Positions 17,733-26,592 of a stretch of 64,000 bases of DNA are shown here, piece after piece. Numbering within the stretch: position 1 is the stretch's first letter; every line of letters begins with the position of its first letter. A model generated the notes under the pieces. It was given only the letters and a program-made list of their open reading frames with translations. It ran no database searches and was not told the origin of the DNA. Origin of the DNA: Psychroflexus torquis ATCC 700755 (GTDB lineage Bacteria; Bacteroidota; Bacteroidia; Flavobacteriales; Flavobacteriaceae); NCBI RefSeq assembly GCF_000153485.2, contig NC_018721.1, forward strand, positions 4,216,001 to 4,280,000. The letters are read 5' to 3'. Both the position numbers and the translations under genes were made by a program.

Positions 17733-18167
17733 TTATTCTGGTTTTTTACATTTGGAATAGTCTACATCAAAATTGAAATTCTTTGTGCTTAATTTTTGAA
17801 TTGCAGGGTTTCCTTTATGATCTGGTTTATATGCAGCTCCTGTTCCTAAGTCAACTCCTATTCCAATTATACCCCAAGATACCGCACTCAAAATAAAATT
17901 CCCTGTTCTGAAAGTATTATTATAAGTTAGAGTTTGTGGCTCGCATCCTTCTTCTTCTAGAGTGACAACTAAAGGCCTATCTCTCTTAAATAAATTAGTC
18001 GTCGTTCCTGTTCCTATTTTTTGTCCATCAACAGAAATATCTGCATTTGGATGGTCTTTTGCTGTAATTGTTCCTTGGTATTTGCTACCTCCAAACATTA
18101 CTCCACAACTTGTTAAACTTGCGGAAAATAAAATTGCAGCAGCAATAAATAAAATGCTCTTTTTCAT
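17733..18167 (-). CDS. Small lipoprotein with PEGA-like beta domain
   Basis: This 144-residue protein has a lipobox ASLTSC at about residues 16-21. The mature part begins GVMFGGSKYQG, has a PEGA-like surface-layer type hairpin (NADISVDGQKIGTG) and a short hydrophobic segment FILSAVSWGIIGIGVD that may insert in or lie on the membrane. The C-terminal segment is highly polar. Similar small lipoproteins are common in Bacteroidetes; no function is known. The gene lies between a LIR (downstream) and about 230 bp of A/T-rich leader plus dyad S5. Confidence 0.65.
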   Translation of the reverse strand: MKKSILFIAAAILFSASLTSCGVMFGGSKYQGTITAKDHPNADISVDGQKIGTGTTTNLFKRDRPLVVTLEEEGCEPQTLTYNNTFRTGNFILSAVSWGIIGIGVDLGTGAAYKPDHKGNPAIQKLSTKNFNFDVDYSKCKKPE

Positions 18168-18394
18168 ATTTTTTTTTATTTGTATTAATGTAATTGTTTA
18201 AAAATTAATAATTATTTATAATAAATATTATTAATTTTAATTGCTCAATTTTTTTGTTTTTATATGCATGGATACAATCTTTCTTGTGGTTTTAAAAGAA
18301 AATGTGGAAATAGTATTTAAAATTTTTTCATTGTTCTGTTTTATCAAATAAATAATCTTGAAATCCTCAATTAACTAATCTAATTTTTCGGCAA

Positions 18395-18535
18395 TATTTT
18401 GTAAAGTTTACTGCATGATTAGTGGCGTATTAAAGTGCCGAAACTTTAAATTTATTACAGAATTTAATTGAATAAACAGAATCTTAAATCTAGCAAAAAA
18501 TAGTCATTAATTATACAGATTGTTGGCAATAGTTT
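18395..18535 (-). repeat. attC-like inverted repeat, site S5
   Basis: CTGCATGATTAGTG (about 18411-18424) pairs with the complement of CATTAATTATACAG (about 18507-18520). The gene-side edge is GATTGTTGGCAATAG just after the serine hydrolase stop codon. The arm CTGTATAATTAATG is close to the arms of S2 and S6, so these three form one sequence family. The bases from 18168 to 18394 upstream hold nothing recognisable. Confidence 0.45.
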
Positions 18536-19687
18536 TTATTCATTAATTAGTTCCATTAACTTATATGCAACTGCCTCAACGGGAATATTTTCATTGATTG
18601 AAATAGTTATAATTGCTTTGGTCTGTATATCATAAGCAACAATGGCTTTGTAATTTTCTGTTCCTCCAGAATGTCCTATCCAACTATTATCTGTTTGATT
18701 AACGTCATTAAAATCATAAAGCATTATCCCTTTTCCATAGTATTGACCTTTATCAAACATTGGGTATAAGTCTTTCATCATATTATGAACATCTTTTATA
18801 GGAATTATTTTACCTGTGAGTAAAGCACTTAAGAAAATAGCCATATCTTTTGAGTTACTTATCATATTGCCTGCACCAAGAGGAACAGAATAATCTTTAT
18901 GTTTAACAGAATCTTTATTATGGGCTAACGCTAGGTTGAGTGAATTTTCCGTGGCTGTTTTTAATGATTTTAGGTTTAGTGGTTCGGATATTCTATCTTT
19001 TATTATTTGGCTAAATGTTTTAGACTCTATTTTCTCTGTTATTAAAGCAAGTAATAAATAACCAGTATTTGTATATGACCAGTATTCGCTTGGTTTAAAT
19101 AGATTTTTTTTAGACTTTGCTACATTTAACAATTCATCTGGGTTGAAATGCTTATTGCTGAAATGTATTGTAGAATCGGAATTGAAACTATAAATTCCAT
19201 TGGTATGTGTAAGTAATTGCTCTATTGTTATTTTTTTAGAATATTGAATGTTAGGATACCATTTAGAAAGTTTGTCGTCAAAAGAAAGGCTTCCTTCTGA
19301 AACTAACTGATGAATTATAGTACTTGTTATTAATTTGGATACGCTTGCCCAATAAAATACAGAAGAACTATCAATAACTATATTTTCTGGTTTAGATATA
19401 AAACCTCTATTTGTTTCCCAAATTCCTTTTTTCGGAATTAAAATAGTTGCTGTAATACCTGCAATATCGTATTTGCCAAAAAGTTCATCAATTTTTTGAT
19501 TTAATTTAATTTCTAAAGTATCGTTTAGTCTTTTATCAAAAATATATATCGTCTCATTTGGAAGAGATTCAATTTCAGGTTGCATATGCTTTGTTCCTCC
19601 TTTGTAATTCTTTTGGGCAATTACTTTATTCGTTATACTCGAAATAATTGAAAGTAGAATTAGTATTAAAATAAACTTATTTTTCAT
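18536..19687 (-). CDS. Serine hydrolase, beta-lactamase family (class C-like fold)
   Basis: This 383-residue exported protein has an N-terminal signal (FILILILLSIISSITN). The PF00144 motifs are in order: SxxK in FYWASVSKLITS at about residue 118, YxN in YWSYTNTGYLL at about 206, and a C-terminal HSGG in WIGHSGGTENYKA at about 339, replacing KTG. The family includes penicillin-binding esterases, D-aminopeptidases and class C beta-lactamases. The substrate cannot be named, and resistance should not be assumed. Another serine hydrolase of the same fold lies at the right edge of the window. Confidence 0.85.
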   Translation of the reverse strand: MKNKFILILILLSIISSITNKVIAQKNYKGGTKHMQPEIESLPNETIYIFDKRLNDTLEIKLNQKIDELFGKYDIAGITATILIPKKGIWETNRGFISKPENIVIDSSSVFYWASVSKLITSTIIHQLVSEGSLSFDDKLSKWYPNIQYSKKITIEQLLTHTNGIYSFNSDSTIHFSNKHFNPDELLNVAKSKKNLFKPSEYWSYTNTGYLLLALITEKIESKTFSQIIKDRISEPLNLKSLKTATENSLNLALAHNKDSVKHKDYSVPLGAGNMISNSKDMAIFLSALLTGKIIPIKDVHNMMKDLYPMFDKGQYYGKGIMLYDFNDVNQTDNSWIGHSGGTENYKAIVAYDIQTKAIITISINENIPVEAVAYKLMELINE

Positions 19688-19722
19688 ATTTTTTCAAATG
19701 TTATATCTCGCTTTTAATTAGA

Positions 19723-20300
19723 GCCAACATACGGATAACACAACTTGTTCTGTTATCTATACGTTACAAAATAACCAATATAAGAACTTTTTATCGTCTT
19801 AAAATTTTTAACATTAATAATATTCTTTAGTCTCTATTGGTTTAATTCCCAGAGGCTTGCCTCGAGTTTTGAGGAAAGTTTGAAAACGGATGATTTTCAT
19901 CAATCAAAAAAAAGCCCTCTAAATGCCTCGTGGGCTGGCCCCGAGGATTCTATACTAAATGCTGAAATCTAGGGGACCACTAATCTAACTCTCAAGTTAA
20001 AATATTAAAGTACACTCCATTATAAATGTTTTAAAATATAACCAAGTAACACTTATAGATATGTTGAATTACAGCTACTCATAGACAAATCAATAGCTGT
20101 TTAATGGTCTCCAATGGTTTTACAATCACTGGTTTTACCAAAACCAAGTGGTCTCCCTGTTGGTTATAAAGTTGAAAGTTTTTGTTTTACCTGCATAAAT
20201 GTAAAAAACACAAAAAATCAAGAATGTGAATCTCTAATACTGAACTACTTCAGTATCAACATTAATAGAGAAAAAAATGATTTTTACCTCAGTTCTTTCC
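19723..20300 (-). repeat. LIR copy 7 with a nested insertion
   Basis: This is a full LIR with the gene-start palindrome GATAACACAAC/GTTCTGTTATC at about 19734-19757. The copy is interrupted at 19831 and resumes at about 19956, so an element of about 125 bp is inserted in it. The terminator half (about 20200-20245) is degenerate. Confidence 0.82.
19831..19957. repeat. REP-like palindromic insert inside LIR copy 7
   Basis: Two GC-richer hairpins lie at the ends: AGAGGCTTGCCTCGAG and GCCTCGTGGGCTGGCCCCG. They are about 80 bp apart in a region far more GC-rich than its surroundings. REP elements mobilised by Y1 (RAYT) transposases look like this, but no such transposase is in the window. Confidence 0.55.
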
Positions 20301-20323
20301 TAGCCTTTGTTGTTTTGTGCAAT

Positions 20324-21064
20324 TTATTCAGTTTCAAAATCATCAATAATCTTAATCATTTCTTTGGTTTTGCTCAATAGTTCATTTCGCATACGACTTA
20401 CAAATGACATAGTTGTTATTTTAATAGTCAGCATACCGTTGAAATTGGCTTTTAATTTATTTTCATCAATATCTTCCCAAACCGAGTTCATAAGGTTTCC
20501 ATTTATTCCGTTTAATGGGAAATTGATAGGGTAATTACTTATATACTGTACACCAGCATCTGCTCCAAGTTGTAAATTAACCCCTACAACTTTTAAAGTT
20601 TTTAATTGTTCCGCATTGTGATTTTGTATTTTACCATTCAATTCTTTACCCAATAAGTTGATATTTCCTGTTGAGATAAGTGCGTTATACGTATTTAAGT
20701 TCAATTCGTTATCTGGACTGTAAAATGGTAGAAACTCATATCTCGCTATTTTAATAATACTATCAACATTCGCATTTGGAGCAGAAAGCCTTTTAGAAAA
20801 CCCAATGTTTTTCTTTAAGTCATTGTCAAAGTTTTCAATCTGACTTTCAAGTAAAGCTACATCAGCTACCAAATCATTCCGCAATGATTGTACATAGCTA
20901 TTTCGAATAGTCAGTTTTTTATTCTGTTCAACTTTGCTATTAATTCCCAAAGCTATTAGTATGCCAATTACGACGAGCAAAATTTCGCCAATTGCATAAA
21001 TTAAATACTTTGAGAATTTAGTATTTCTCAATGCTGACATTCTCATTTTCCGAAATATTTTCAT
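20324..21064 (-). CDS. DUF6090 family membrane protein
   Basis: This 246-residue protein matches the flavobacterial DUF6090 family. A short basic N-terminus (MKIFRKMRMSALRNTKFSKYL) is followed by a single membrane segment (EILLVVIGILIALGI), then a charged, helical C-terminal domain with LRNDLVADVALLESQIENF, probably a coiled coil in the periplasm. The usual IALQINNWNE after the helix is changed to IALGINSKVEQ, so the protein is divergent. Function of the family is unknown. DUF6090 genes are often found in tandem runs; here it is alone between two LIRs. Confidence 0.8.
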   Translation of the reverse strand: MKIFRKMRMSALRNTKFSKYLIYAIGEILLVVIGILIALGINSKVEQNKKLTIRNSYVQSLRNDLVADVALLESQIENFDNDLKKNIGFSKRLSAPNANVDSIIKIARYEFLPFYSPDNELNLNTYNALISTGNINLLGKELNGKIQNHNAEQLKTLKVVGVNLQLGADAGVQYISNYPINFPLNGINGNLMNSVWEDIDENKLKANFNGMLTIKITTMSFVSRMRNELLSKTKEMIKIIDDFETE

Positions 21065-21091
21065 TTAATCACGATTATTTTTTAAATAAAG

Positions 21092-21550
21092 GCCAACATA
21101 CTGATAACAGAACAAATTATGTTATCCATTTTATGGATAGAATAAATTTAGTGTTTTTTTATCATCTTAAAATTTTTAACATTAAAAACATGCTTTAGTC
21201 AACCTTGAAATCTAGGAGCTAATAAGCCTACTTCTCAAACCACACTATTAAAGTACGTTCTATTACAAATGCTTTAAGAAAAATCTCGAAACACATATTA
21301 AAAATGCTGTTTTATAGCTGGTGATAGGAAAATCAATAGCTCTACAATTGCACTACAGTGGTTTGTATTGAAAACCCAGCTGTTTTTTTTTTGCAAATCC
21401 GTTGGTTATAAATTAAAGGAGTTCTGTTCTGCTTAGATAATGAAAAGTATAAACAAAAAAGCTCAAAGAATCGGTTTCACGAATCCTTGAGCCAAGACTA
21501 CTAGTCTTTTCGATTAAAGTAAAAAAAAATTGTTTTACCTCAGTTCTTTT
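21092..21550 (-). repeat. LIR copy 8 (subtype A)
   Basis: The palindrome GATAACAGAAC...TATGTTATC starts near 21102. The terminator hairpin at 21461-21492 has GCTCAA.../...TTGAGC. Here both arms gained a closing G-C pair, another compensatory change. It ends next to a degenerate MITE rather than a gene. Confidence 0.87.
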
Positions 21551-21565
21551 GAATGAAGTTACTTA

Positions 21566-21747
21566 TACCAATTTAGCATTCAAATGTTATGTAAAATCAG
21601 TTTCTTTTTCACTTATTAATCGTTATAAAATAGAACCGTAACTATTGCTATGCTTATATTTTCTTCCTCAACTAAGTAAAAAACCTGTGCTGAGCTACGT
21701 CGTAGTATAATTCAAATTTTTAATGCATCATTTAAAAACTAAACTGA
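21566..21747 (-). mobile_element. Degenerate MITE copy
   Basis: It opens TACCAATTTA after TTA and contains the recognisable arm AACCTGTGCTGAGCTACGTC at about 21681-21700, which reads TAATTCAAAT... out of the element. The remaining inner sequence has diverged from the other copies, and the right terminal repeat is poor. It lies immediately downstream of the outer-membrane protein gene. Confidence 0.55.
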
Positions 21748-21749
21748 TA

Positions 21750-22415
21750 TTATAGAAGTATAGTCATACCAAATATAAAACTTGAAGACCCAAAATTAAA
21801 TGAAAGGGAGTTTGTTTCGCTATTCTGGATCCCATCAGTTTCTCCTGAAGAATAATTGTAACCAAAGGTAGCGAAGTTAGCTTGAAGCAATATATTTTTG
21901 GTCAAACTAAGATTAATGCCTGGTCTAATTCCAACGAAAATTGATTCATTTCTAGATTCTCTTTCAGTATTATCGCTATTTTCAAAATTATTTTTACCGA
22001 AGGCGAATCTAGTTTCACCTTGTAAATGAAATGCTATTTTTTCACTAACTGGAAAAAATTTCTTTACAAATGGAGAAATTGCAAAAAAATTGGATGTTGA
22101 AGAAGTTGTTCTTAGAATTTGTTCATTTTCATTCTCATCTTCTGACTTAGAGTAACCATAACCTAATCCTAAACCAAGAATCAAGTTTTCACTGATGGCG
22201 TATCCAATTTTTGGTGAAACACTGAAGTTAAAATCCTTACTGTCTGAAGAAAAGGTTGGATTGAAAAAATCGTCATTTCTTGAATTTATTGAAAAATCCG
22301 CCTCTAAACTCCAAGTTCCCTTTTCAATTGAAAAATACTCTTTATCATCTTGATCATTTTGACCAAAACTAATACTCGTAAATAGAATTAGAAATAATGT
22401 AAGTGATGTTCTCAT
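21750..22415 (-). CDS. Outer-membrane beta-barrel protein
   Basis: This 221-residue protein has a signal peptide (TLFLILFTSISFGQ). The mature part is an alternating pattern of amphipathic strands (LILGLGLGYGYSKSE, ISPFVKKFF, FVGIRPGINLSL, LLQANFATFGYNYSS) ending in a hydrophobic last strand, SSFIFGMTILL. This fits an 8-stranded OmpW/PF13568-type barrel in the outer membrane. No ligand can be named. The stop codon abuts the degenerate MITE. Confidence 0.78.
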   Translation of the reverse strand: MRTSLTLFLILFTSISFGQNDQDDKEYFSIEKGTWSLEADFSINSRNDDFFNPTFSSDSKDFNFSVSPKIGYAISENLILGLGLGYGYSKSEDENENEQILRTTSSTSNFFAISPFVKKFFPVSEKIAFHLQGETRFAFGKNNFENSDNTERESRNESIFVGIRPGINLSLTKNILLQANFATFGYNYSSGETDGIQNSETNSLSFNFGSSSFIFGMTILL

Positions 22416-22504
22416 GGTGATTGGGTTTAAGGATTATTATTTCAAAGGTGAATTCAATAGTTATACCATAAAGGAGTTGAAGCTTAATTTTTGTTTTTTT
22501 TATT

Positions 22505-22570
22505 AAAAGTAACCTAGGGATAACACCACAAATTATGTTATCCCCATTTTATTGATAAAAATGGACTAGA
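22505..22570 (-). repeat. LIR remnant 9 (palindrome only)
   Basis: Only the gene-start palindrome survives, with AGGGATAACACCAC...TATGTTATCCCC at about 22516-22543. It retains pairing through the extra G-C pairs at its base. The rest of the LIR up to the second GNAT gene is missing. Confidence 0.65.
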
Positions 22571-22640
22571 GAAAGTTCCTTCAGAATTTTATAGATAAGC
22601 GCTTACCAAAGTAATCAATTGTATCCCGTGTTTTAAGGCC

Positions 22641-23177
22641 TTATTTATGATTCAATTTTGAATAAATATCCAAACTAATAAATTCACTATTTTTAATTTC
22701 GCAATCTTTCATTGTTCCTTCTAAATTGAATTTCAGTTTTGCAAGTGCCTTTTTACAATTCGTATTTTCAGTTTCCACAAATCCCTCAATCCTATGCAGC
22801 CCAATATGGTCAAATGCGTAATTAAAGATAAGTGGCATTGTTTCAGTCATAAATCCTTTCCCCCAATTTTCTGGAAATAACCAAAACCCAATTTCAGCTT
22901 TTTTATTTTCTTTATTTAAGTCGTTTAAACCTCCTGCACCAAGAAATTTTCCATCAACTTTAGAACATATAGCCCACCAAATCCCATTTTGGTTTTTTTC
23001 AAGATTAGAAAACCAGTGCATTTGTTCTTTGGTTGCTTCTAAACTATCGAAACTAATACCGTAATACTTTATAATATCAGGATGAGAAAGCCCTTTAAAA
23101 ACATCTTTTAAATCAGAATCAACAAATTGCCTGAGAATCGTTCTTTCTGATTCTAAAGTTGGGAAAATATCTTCCAT
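22641..23177 (-). CDS. GNAT-family N-acetyltransferase (RimJ/RimL type), copy 2
   Basis: This 178-residue copy differs from the protein at 2710-3267 at about 12 positions. All the acetyl-CoA contact region (FWLFPENWGKGFMTE) and the GLHRIEGFVETEN motif are kept, so both copies look functional. The C-terminus ends seven residues earlier (YSKLNHK), where the duplicated block joins unrelated sequence. As in copy 1, the next gene on the minus-strand upstream side is the secreted 210-residue protein, with an attC-like site between them. Confidence 0.87.
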   Translation of the reverse strand: MEDIFPTLESERTILRQFVDSDLKDVFKGLSHPDIIKYYGISFDSLEATKEQMHWFSNLEKNQNGIWWAICSKVDGKFLGAGGLNDLNKENKKAEIGFWLFPENWGKGFMTETMPLIFNYAFDHIGLHRIEGFVETENTNCKKALAKLKFNLEGTMKDCEIKNSEFISLDIYSKLNHK

Positions 23178-23194
23178 TTAGAGTTTATTTTTTA

Positions 23195-23337
23195 ATGACT
23201 TTTAGGTTTGCCTGTATAGTTGGTGATATTTATAAATCACTATATTTTTCTGTAAATATTAGACTTAATTTAATGGGCTTAACTTTTGTGTTTTGCCATC
23301 AAAAAATCATTGAGTATTCAGACTGATGCAAGGCGCT
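23195..23337 (-). repeat. attC-like inverted repeat, site S6 (duplicate of S2)
   Basis: This corresponds base for base to S2 with scattered changes. The arms are CCTGTATAGTTGGTG and CATTGAGTATTCAG, and the gene-side edge is GATGCAAGGCGC, where S2 has GTTATAAGGCG. The better left arm and worse right arm show independent drift since duplication. Confidence 0.5.
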
Positions 23338-23970
23338 TTATAGTATCGGTTTCCAAATTTCATTTACTGGTTTTTTACCAGTGATCATTTCTAATAATTG
23401 AATTAAATATTGGTTTTCTTCTTCACCATTGTCTTCAATCATTTTTTTAAATGCCATTGCACCTTCCGGGAATATAGAAGTTAAATCAATTTTCCAAATA
23501 TTACTTTCCTTATAAAAATGAAAGTAAAAAGGAGTTTTTTGTCCTTTCGAAATAAGTTGCCCTTTAGCAAAATTTCCATCGATTTCAACATCTCCAATTT
23601 CAGTATTCATAACGCTGTTTTTCCCAACCATTCCCTCTTTAATAGCGTAAATTAATAGTTCTTTCCCATTGAATGATAAAATATCCCTTTTGGATGTTCT
23701 ATACCTGATTGATATAACCATTAACTTGTCAAGAATTCCTAATGAATTTACAGTCAAAGAATCTGCCTTTTTAGTTGTTTCAAGAATTTCATTATAATAA
23801 GATATTGTTTTACTGTCTACAAAATCTACTGCTTTTTCTCCTTTGTCATTTAAAATTGAAGTTTTATAACTGTTAAATGATTCTCTTACTAATTTCTCTT
23901 CTTTTTCTTGTCCAAGACAACATGTAATTATTGAAAATGATAGGGATATGCAACTTAATATTTTTTTCAT
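23338..23970 (-). CDS. Secreted protein of unknown function, copy 2
   Basis: This 210-residue protein is about 95 percent identical to the product of 3427-4059. Changes are mainly in the signal peptide (MKKILSCISLSFSIITCC) and a few mature positions (DGNF, SKGQKT, FPEGA). The mature sequence begins QEKEEKLVRESF. No family is recognised. Preservation of both frames over the duplicated block suggests both copies are, or recently were, useful. Sequence similarity to the first block ends a few bases upstream of the start codon. Confidence 0.7.
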   Translation of the reverse strand: MKKILSCISLSFSIITCCLGQEKEEKLVRESFNSYKTSILNDKGEKAVDFVDSKTISYYNEILETTKKADSLTVNSLGILDKLMVISIRYRTSKRDILSFNGKELLIYAIKEGMVGKNSVMNTEIGDVEIDGNFAKGQLISKGQKTPFYFHFYKESNIWKIDLTSIFPEGAMAFKKMIEDNGEEENQYLIQLLEMITGKKPVNEIWKPIL

Positions 23971-24193
23971 ACTTTTTGTTTAATAATTTACAACGCTAAA
24001 GCAATGATTCGTGATGCCTAGAAATCTGACAGATTTCCAGTTACGTGCAAAGCAAAAACTTTTAGTTATGCTTTATTTTTTTTGTCTAAAGCAAAAATAA
24101 AAGTTTTTGTGACTTCATAAATGTACATAGATCTCGGCCTAAACATCGAAGTCAAGATTAATTATAGGTGTTATTACCGATCGTTTATTATTT

Positions 24194-24660
24194 TTAAGAC
24201 TCTACTATCTCCGAGATTAATGTTTTATATTCTTCAACATCCTTTTTGAATTTATTCTGAACAGTAATCCATAATACAATTAATAATGCTAATAGTATTG
24301 CGCCAAATATGTACATAAAAATACTGCTACTCCCTTTTGAGATTATCGCAGCTAGAAACCCCAAACCCAAAAACATATGTGTAAATATTATCAGTTTCCA
24401 TAAAAAGTATTGAGTAAAAGAAATTTCTATATCGGATTCACTTACAGTATCTGTTTTAATATCTTCCCGTCTACAATGATTTTATTTACAAACATGAAAT
24501 AGAAGGCCTATAGCCCTCGATTATGTACTTTAAATGTTGCTGAATCATTTTCACCTTTATCCATATCAAAAACAAATCGGTCACCAGAGCCAAGTGAACT
24601 ATCCAGTTTCTTAATGATGACTTGAACGCTATTTTTAACTTTAATATTCCATCTTTTCAT
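24194..24660 (-). pseudogene. Broken gene for a small membrane protein
   Basis: Two small open frames are fragments of one gene. From ATG at 24660 the frame reads MKRWNIKVKNSVQVI...ATFKVHNRGL, then TAG, then continues in the same frame AFYFMFVNKIIVDGKILK. One missing base in a run of A near 24440 shifts to TDTVSESDIEISFTQYFLW and on to MFLGLGFLAAIISKG, ending KTLISEIVES at 24194. The ancestral product would be about 155 residues with a cytoplasmic N-domain and two membrane helices. One nonsense codon plus one frameshift make loss of function likely. Confidence 0.75.
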
Positions 24661-24669
24661 AGTGTTGAT

Positions 24670-24940
24670 TTTATGTTTTGCAACGTATTGATGTTGCAAA
24701 ACAAGATGAGTAATCCATATTATACAGTAACTAATATAAGAACTTTTTACCGTCTTAAAAGTCTTAACATTAAAAACATACTTTAATAAACGCTGAAATC
24801 TCGGAGGTAATTAATCTACCCCGTAAACCACACTATAAGAGTACACCCTATTATAAATGCTTAAAGAATAAACAACAAAAAATTCAAAGAATTAATAATG
24901 TGAATCTCTAATACCAATTAAACCTACAACGTCGCAGTAA
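24670..24940 (-). repeat. LIR copy 10, shortened
   Basis: The palindrome at the gene-start end has been replaced by GCAACGTATTGATGTTGC (about 24679-24696), itself an inverted repeat. The middle (ACCGTCTTAAAAGTC ... AACATACTTTAATAAACGC) is conserved. About 150 bp before the terminator half are missing, and the hairpin is degenerate (TTCAAAGAATTAATAATGTG). Nothing else is seen up to 25006. Confidence 0.78.
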
Positions 24941-25006
24941 ATCGTTTTTTTTTGCCTGCTTTTTATTATTCAACGTTTTATTTTAATTTCTTAAAACAAC
25001 ATTCAA

Positions 25007-26122
25007 TTACTCTTTAATTATTTTCTTGACAATAGATGTATGATCTTTTAAATTGATCTTGACCAAATAAAACCCTTTATTTAGTTTTGAAAGATTTAAT
25101 TTTTGATTGTCTCCTCTATAAACAAGGGTAGATTTGGCATCATAGATTTCTACTGAAGTAAATTCTAGTCCTTCAATGAATAATTCATCTTTGACAGGGT
25201 TTGGATATAAATTAACTACAGAAATATCCTGATCTATTATAGATAACAAAATGTCATTTGTTGTAAATGAAATCAATTTTCCAGGATTGGAAAACCCTTG
25301 TATGTTGAATGTTTCAGAGGTGATAAAATACCTATTCGCTCCGATATGTGTTATAGCCTCTGTTTGTTCAAACCCTAGACTTGTAAGTGATGTTTTAGTG
25401 TTAGTGCCTGAAAAGATATCATTATTTGTAAAGTTTTCACTAACCCAAACAAAAGGTTGTAGTATTCGGCTATAACCGACTAAATATACTTTTTCTGTTG
25501 ATGGATTGTAGGTGGCTCCTGTTATTAACCCTGCCTCCGCTAAAGGTGTTGGTGACGAATCTACAGTATATGTTCCGCTATTTTTTGGGATTGAGTAGGC
25601 TTTTGAAATTTCATCGACCCAATTTTTAGTAAATAAAATCAAGTTGTTTGCATCAAAAGAAATCAGTGCTTCTGCATCCCATTCTGTATTATTAAGATTA
25701 GCGGTAAAATCTACTTGATCTGCATAGCTAAAGTTTATAATTTCTGATGTTATATTGGTGGAATTTAGATAATCATTTTTATTGATTTTATAAATTTTTA
25801 GATCAGTTCTATTTCCACTGTTGTTACCTATATCGCCAATATAAATTGAGGAGTCATCTTGTGCGATATCTTCCCAATCTATATTTGTGGCGTTGGTAAC
25901 TGTAACTGTTCTCGTAACCAACCCAGAAATTGTATCCAATTCATAAAGTTTATTTTCATTACCCGAATCATTATGACTAATTAGTCTATCGTTAAAAAAG
26001 ATTGCTCCTGATGATTCACTCAAAATTGTTGGTAAATCAAATTTCTTTTCAACATTCGTGATTTGAGCTATTGCATTCAATGCACTTAAAATAAAAGCTG
26101 ATGCTACAATTATTTTTTTCAT
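25007..26122 (-). CDS. Secreted protein with T9SS C-terminal sorting domain
   Basis: This 371-residue protein has an N-terminal signal peptide (ILSALNAIAQ). The central region of about 270 residues has repeated strand pairs and Asp/Asn-rich turns (SHNDSGNENKLYELD, YIGDIGNNSGNRTDLKIYKI, TEWDAEALISF) like a beta-propeller lacking a named family. The last 75 residues are a type A T9SS sorting domain: VVNLYPNPVKDELFI, then a VEIYDAKSTLVYRG strand, GFYLVKI, and a basic KKIIKE end. It should be exported by type IX secretion and released or attached at the cell surface. An A-rich leader and GGAGG lie just upstream of the start. Confidence 0.88.
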   Translation of the reverse strand: MKKIIVASAFILSALNAIAQITNVEKKFDLPTILSESSGAIFFNDRLISHNDSGNENKLYELDTISGLVTRTVTVTNATNIDWEDIAQDDSSIYIGDIGNNSGNRTDLKIYKINKNDYLNSTNITSEIINFSYADQVDFTANLNNTEWDAEALISFDANNLILFTKNWVDEISKAYSIPKNSGTYTVDSSPTPLAEAGLITGATYNPSTEKVYLVGYSRILQPFVWVSENFTNNDIFSGTNTKTSLTSLGFEQTEAITHIGANRYFITSETFNIQGFSNPGKLISFTTNDILLSIIDQDISVVNLYPNPVKDELFIEGLEFTSVEIYDAKSTLVYRGDNQKLNLSKLNKGFYLVKINLKDHTSIVKKIIKE

Positions 26123-26592
26123 TTTTTTGGAGGATTTTTAAAAATAGTTCTATTTACAAACAAATATGGTTTAATAAATTGAATTAACTTGAGTTCATTT
26201 TCTATCTTTTGAACAATTGCTGTAAGTGCATTCTTTTCTCTTTCAGATATATACAAGGCTTTATGCTATCGTTATCAAAGAAATAATACTACCGAATGGA
26301 ACTGGAAAGTGAAAAGCTCAAGTTAAATCGGAATGAAGAAAAATACTCCATCCGCCTAAAACTGATTTTGTATTAGCACAGTTTAGAGCGTTTTTTTAGG
26401 AGGCGTAAAAGACTAAACTTTCTTTTATAGAAATTTAAGTGGCAAAGCTTTATTTTCTCTTCACCATTCTATTCTATTGGCAAATATTTTGGACCTTGAT
26501 CTTTATTTGGAAACTTAGAGGTGTGAAGTTTTTAGAAATAATTTGGACTCACTGTCAATTAATAGCGGAGCCATCCACTCGATCACAAACTG
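26123..26592. other. Intergenic, no intact gene
   Basis: On the minus strand, 26160-26290 contains a short helical reading frame (LTAIVQKIENELK) that could be a scrap of an AraC-type regulator; this is weak. A plus-strand open frame from 26439 overlaps the cyanophycinase gene on the other strand and looks like chance. Nothing else is supported. Confidence 0.4.

Noticed and set aside
18536..19687. Antibiotic-resistance beta-lactamase
   Set aside because: The SxxK/YxN fold is shared with esterases and peptidases, and HSGG replaces KTG. Nothing in the sequence supports resistance.
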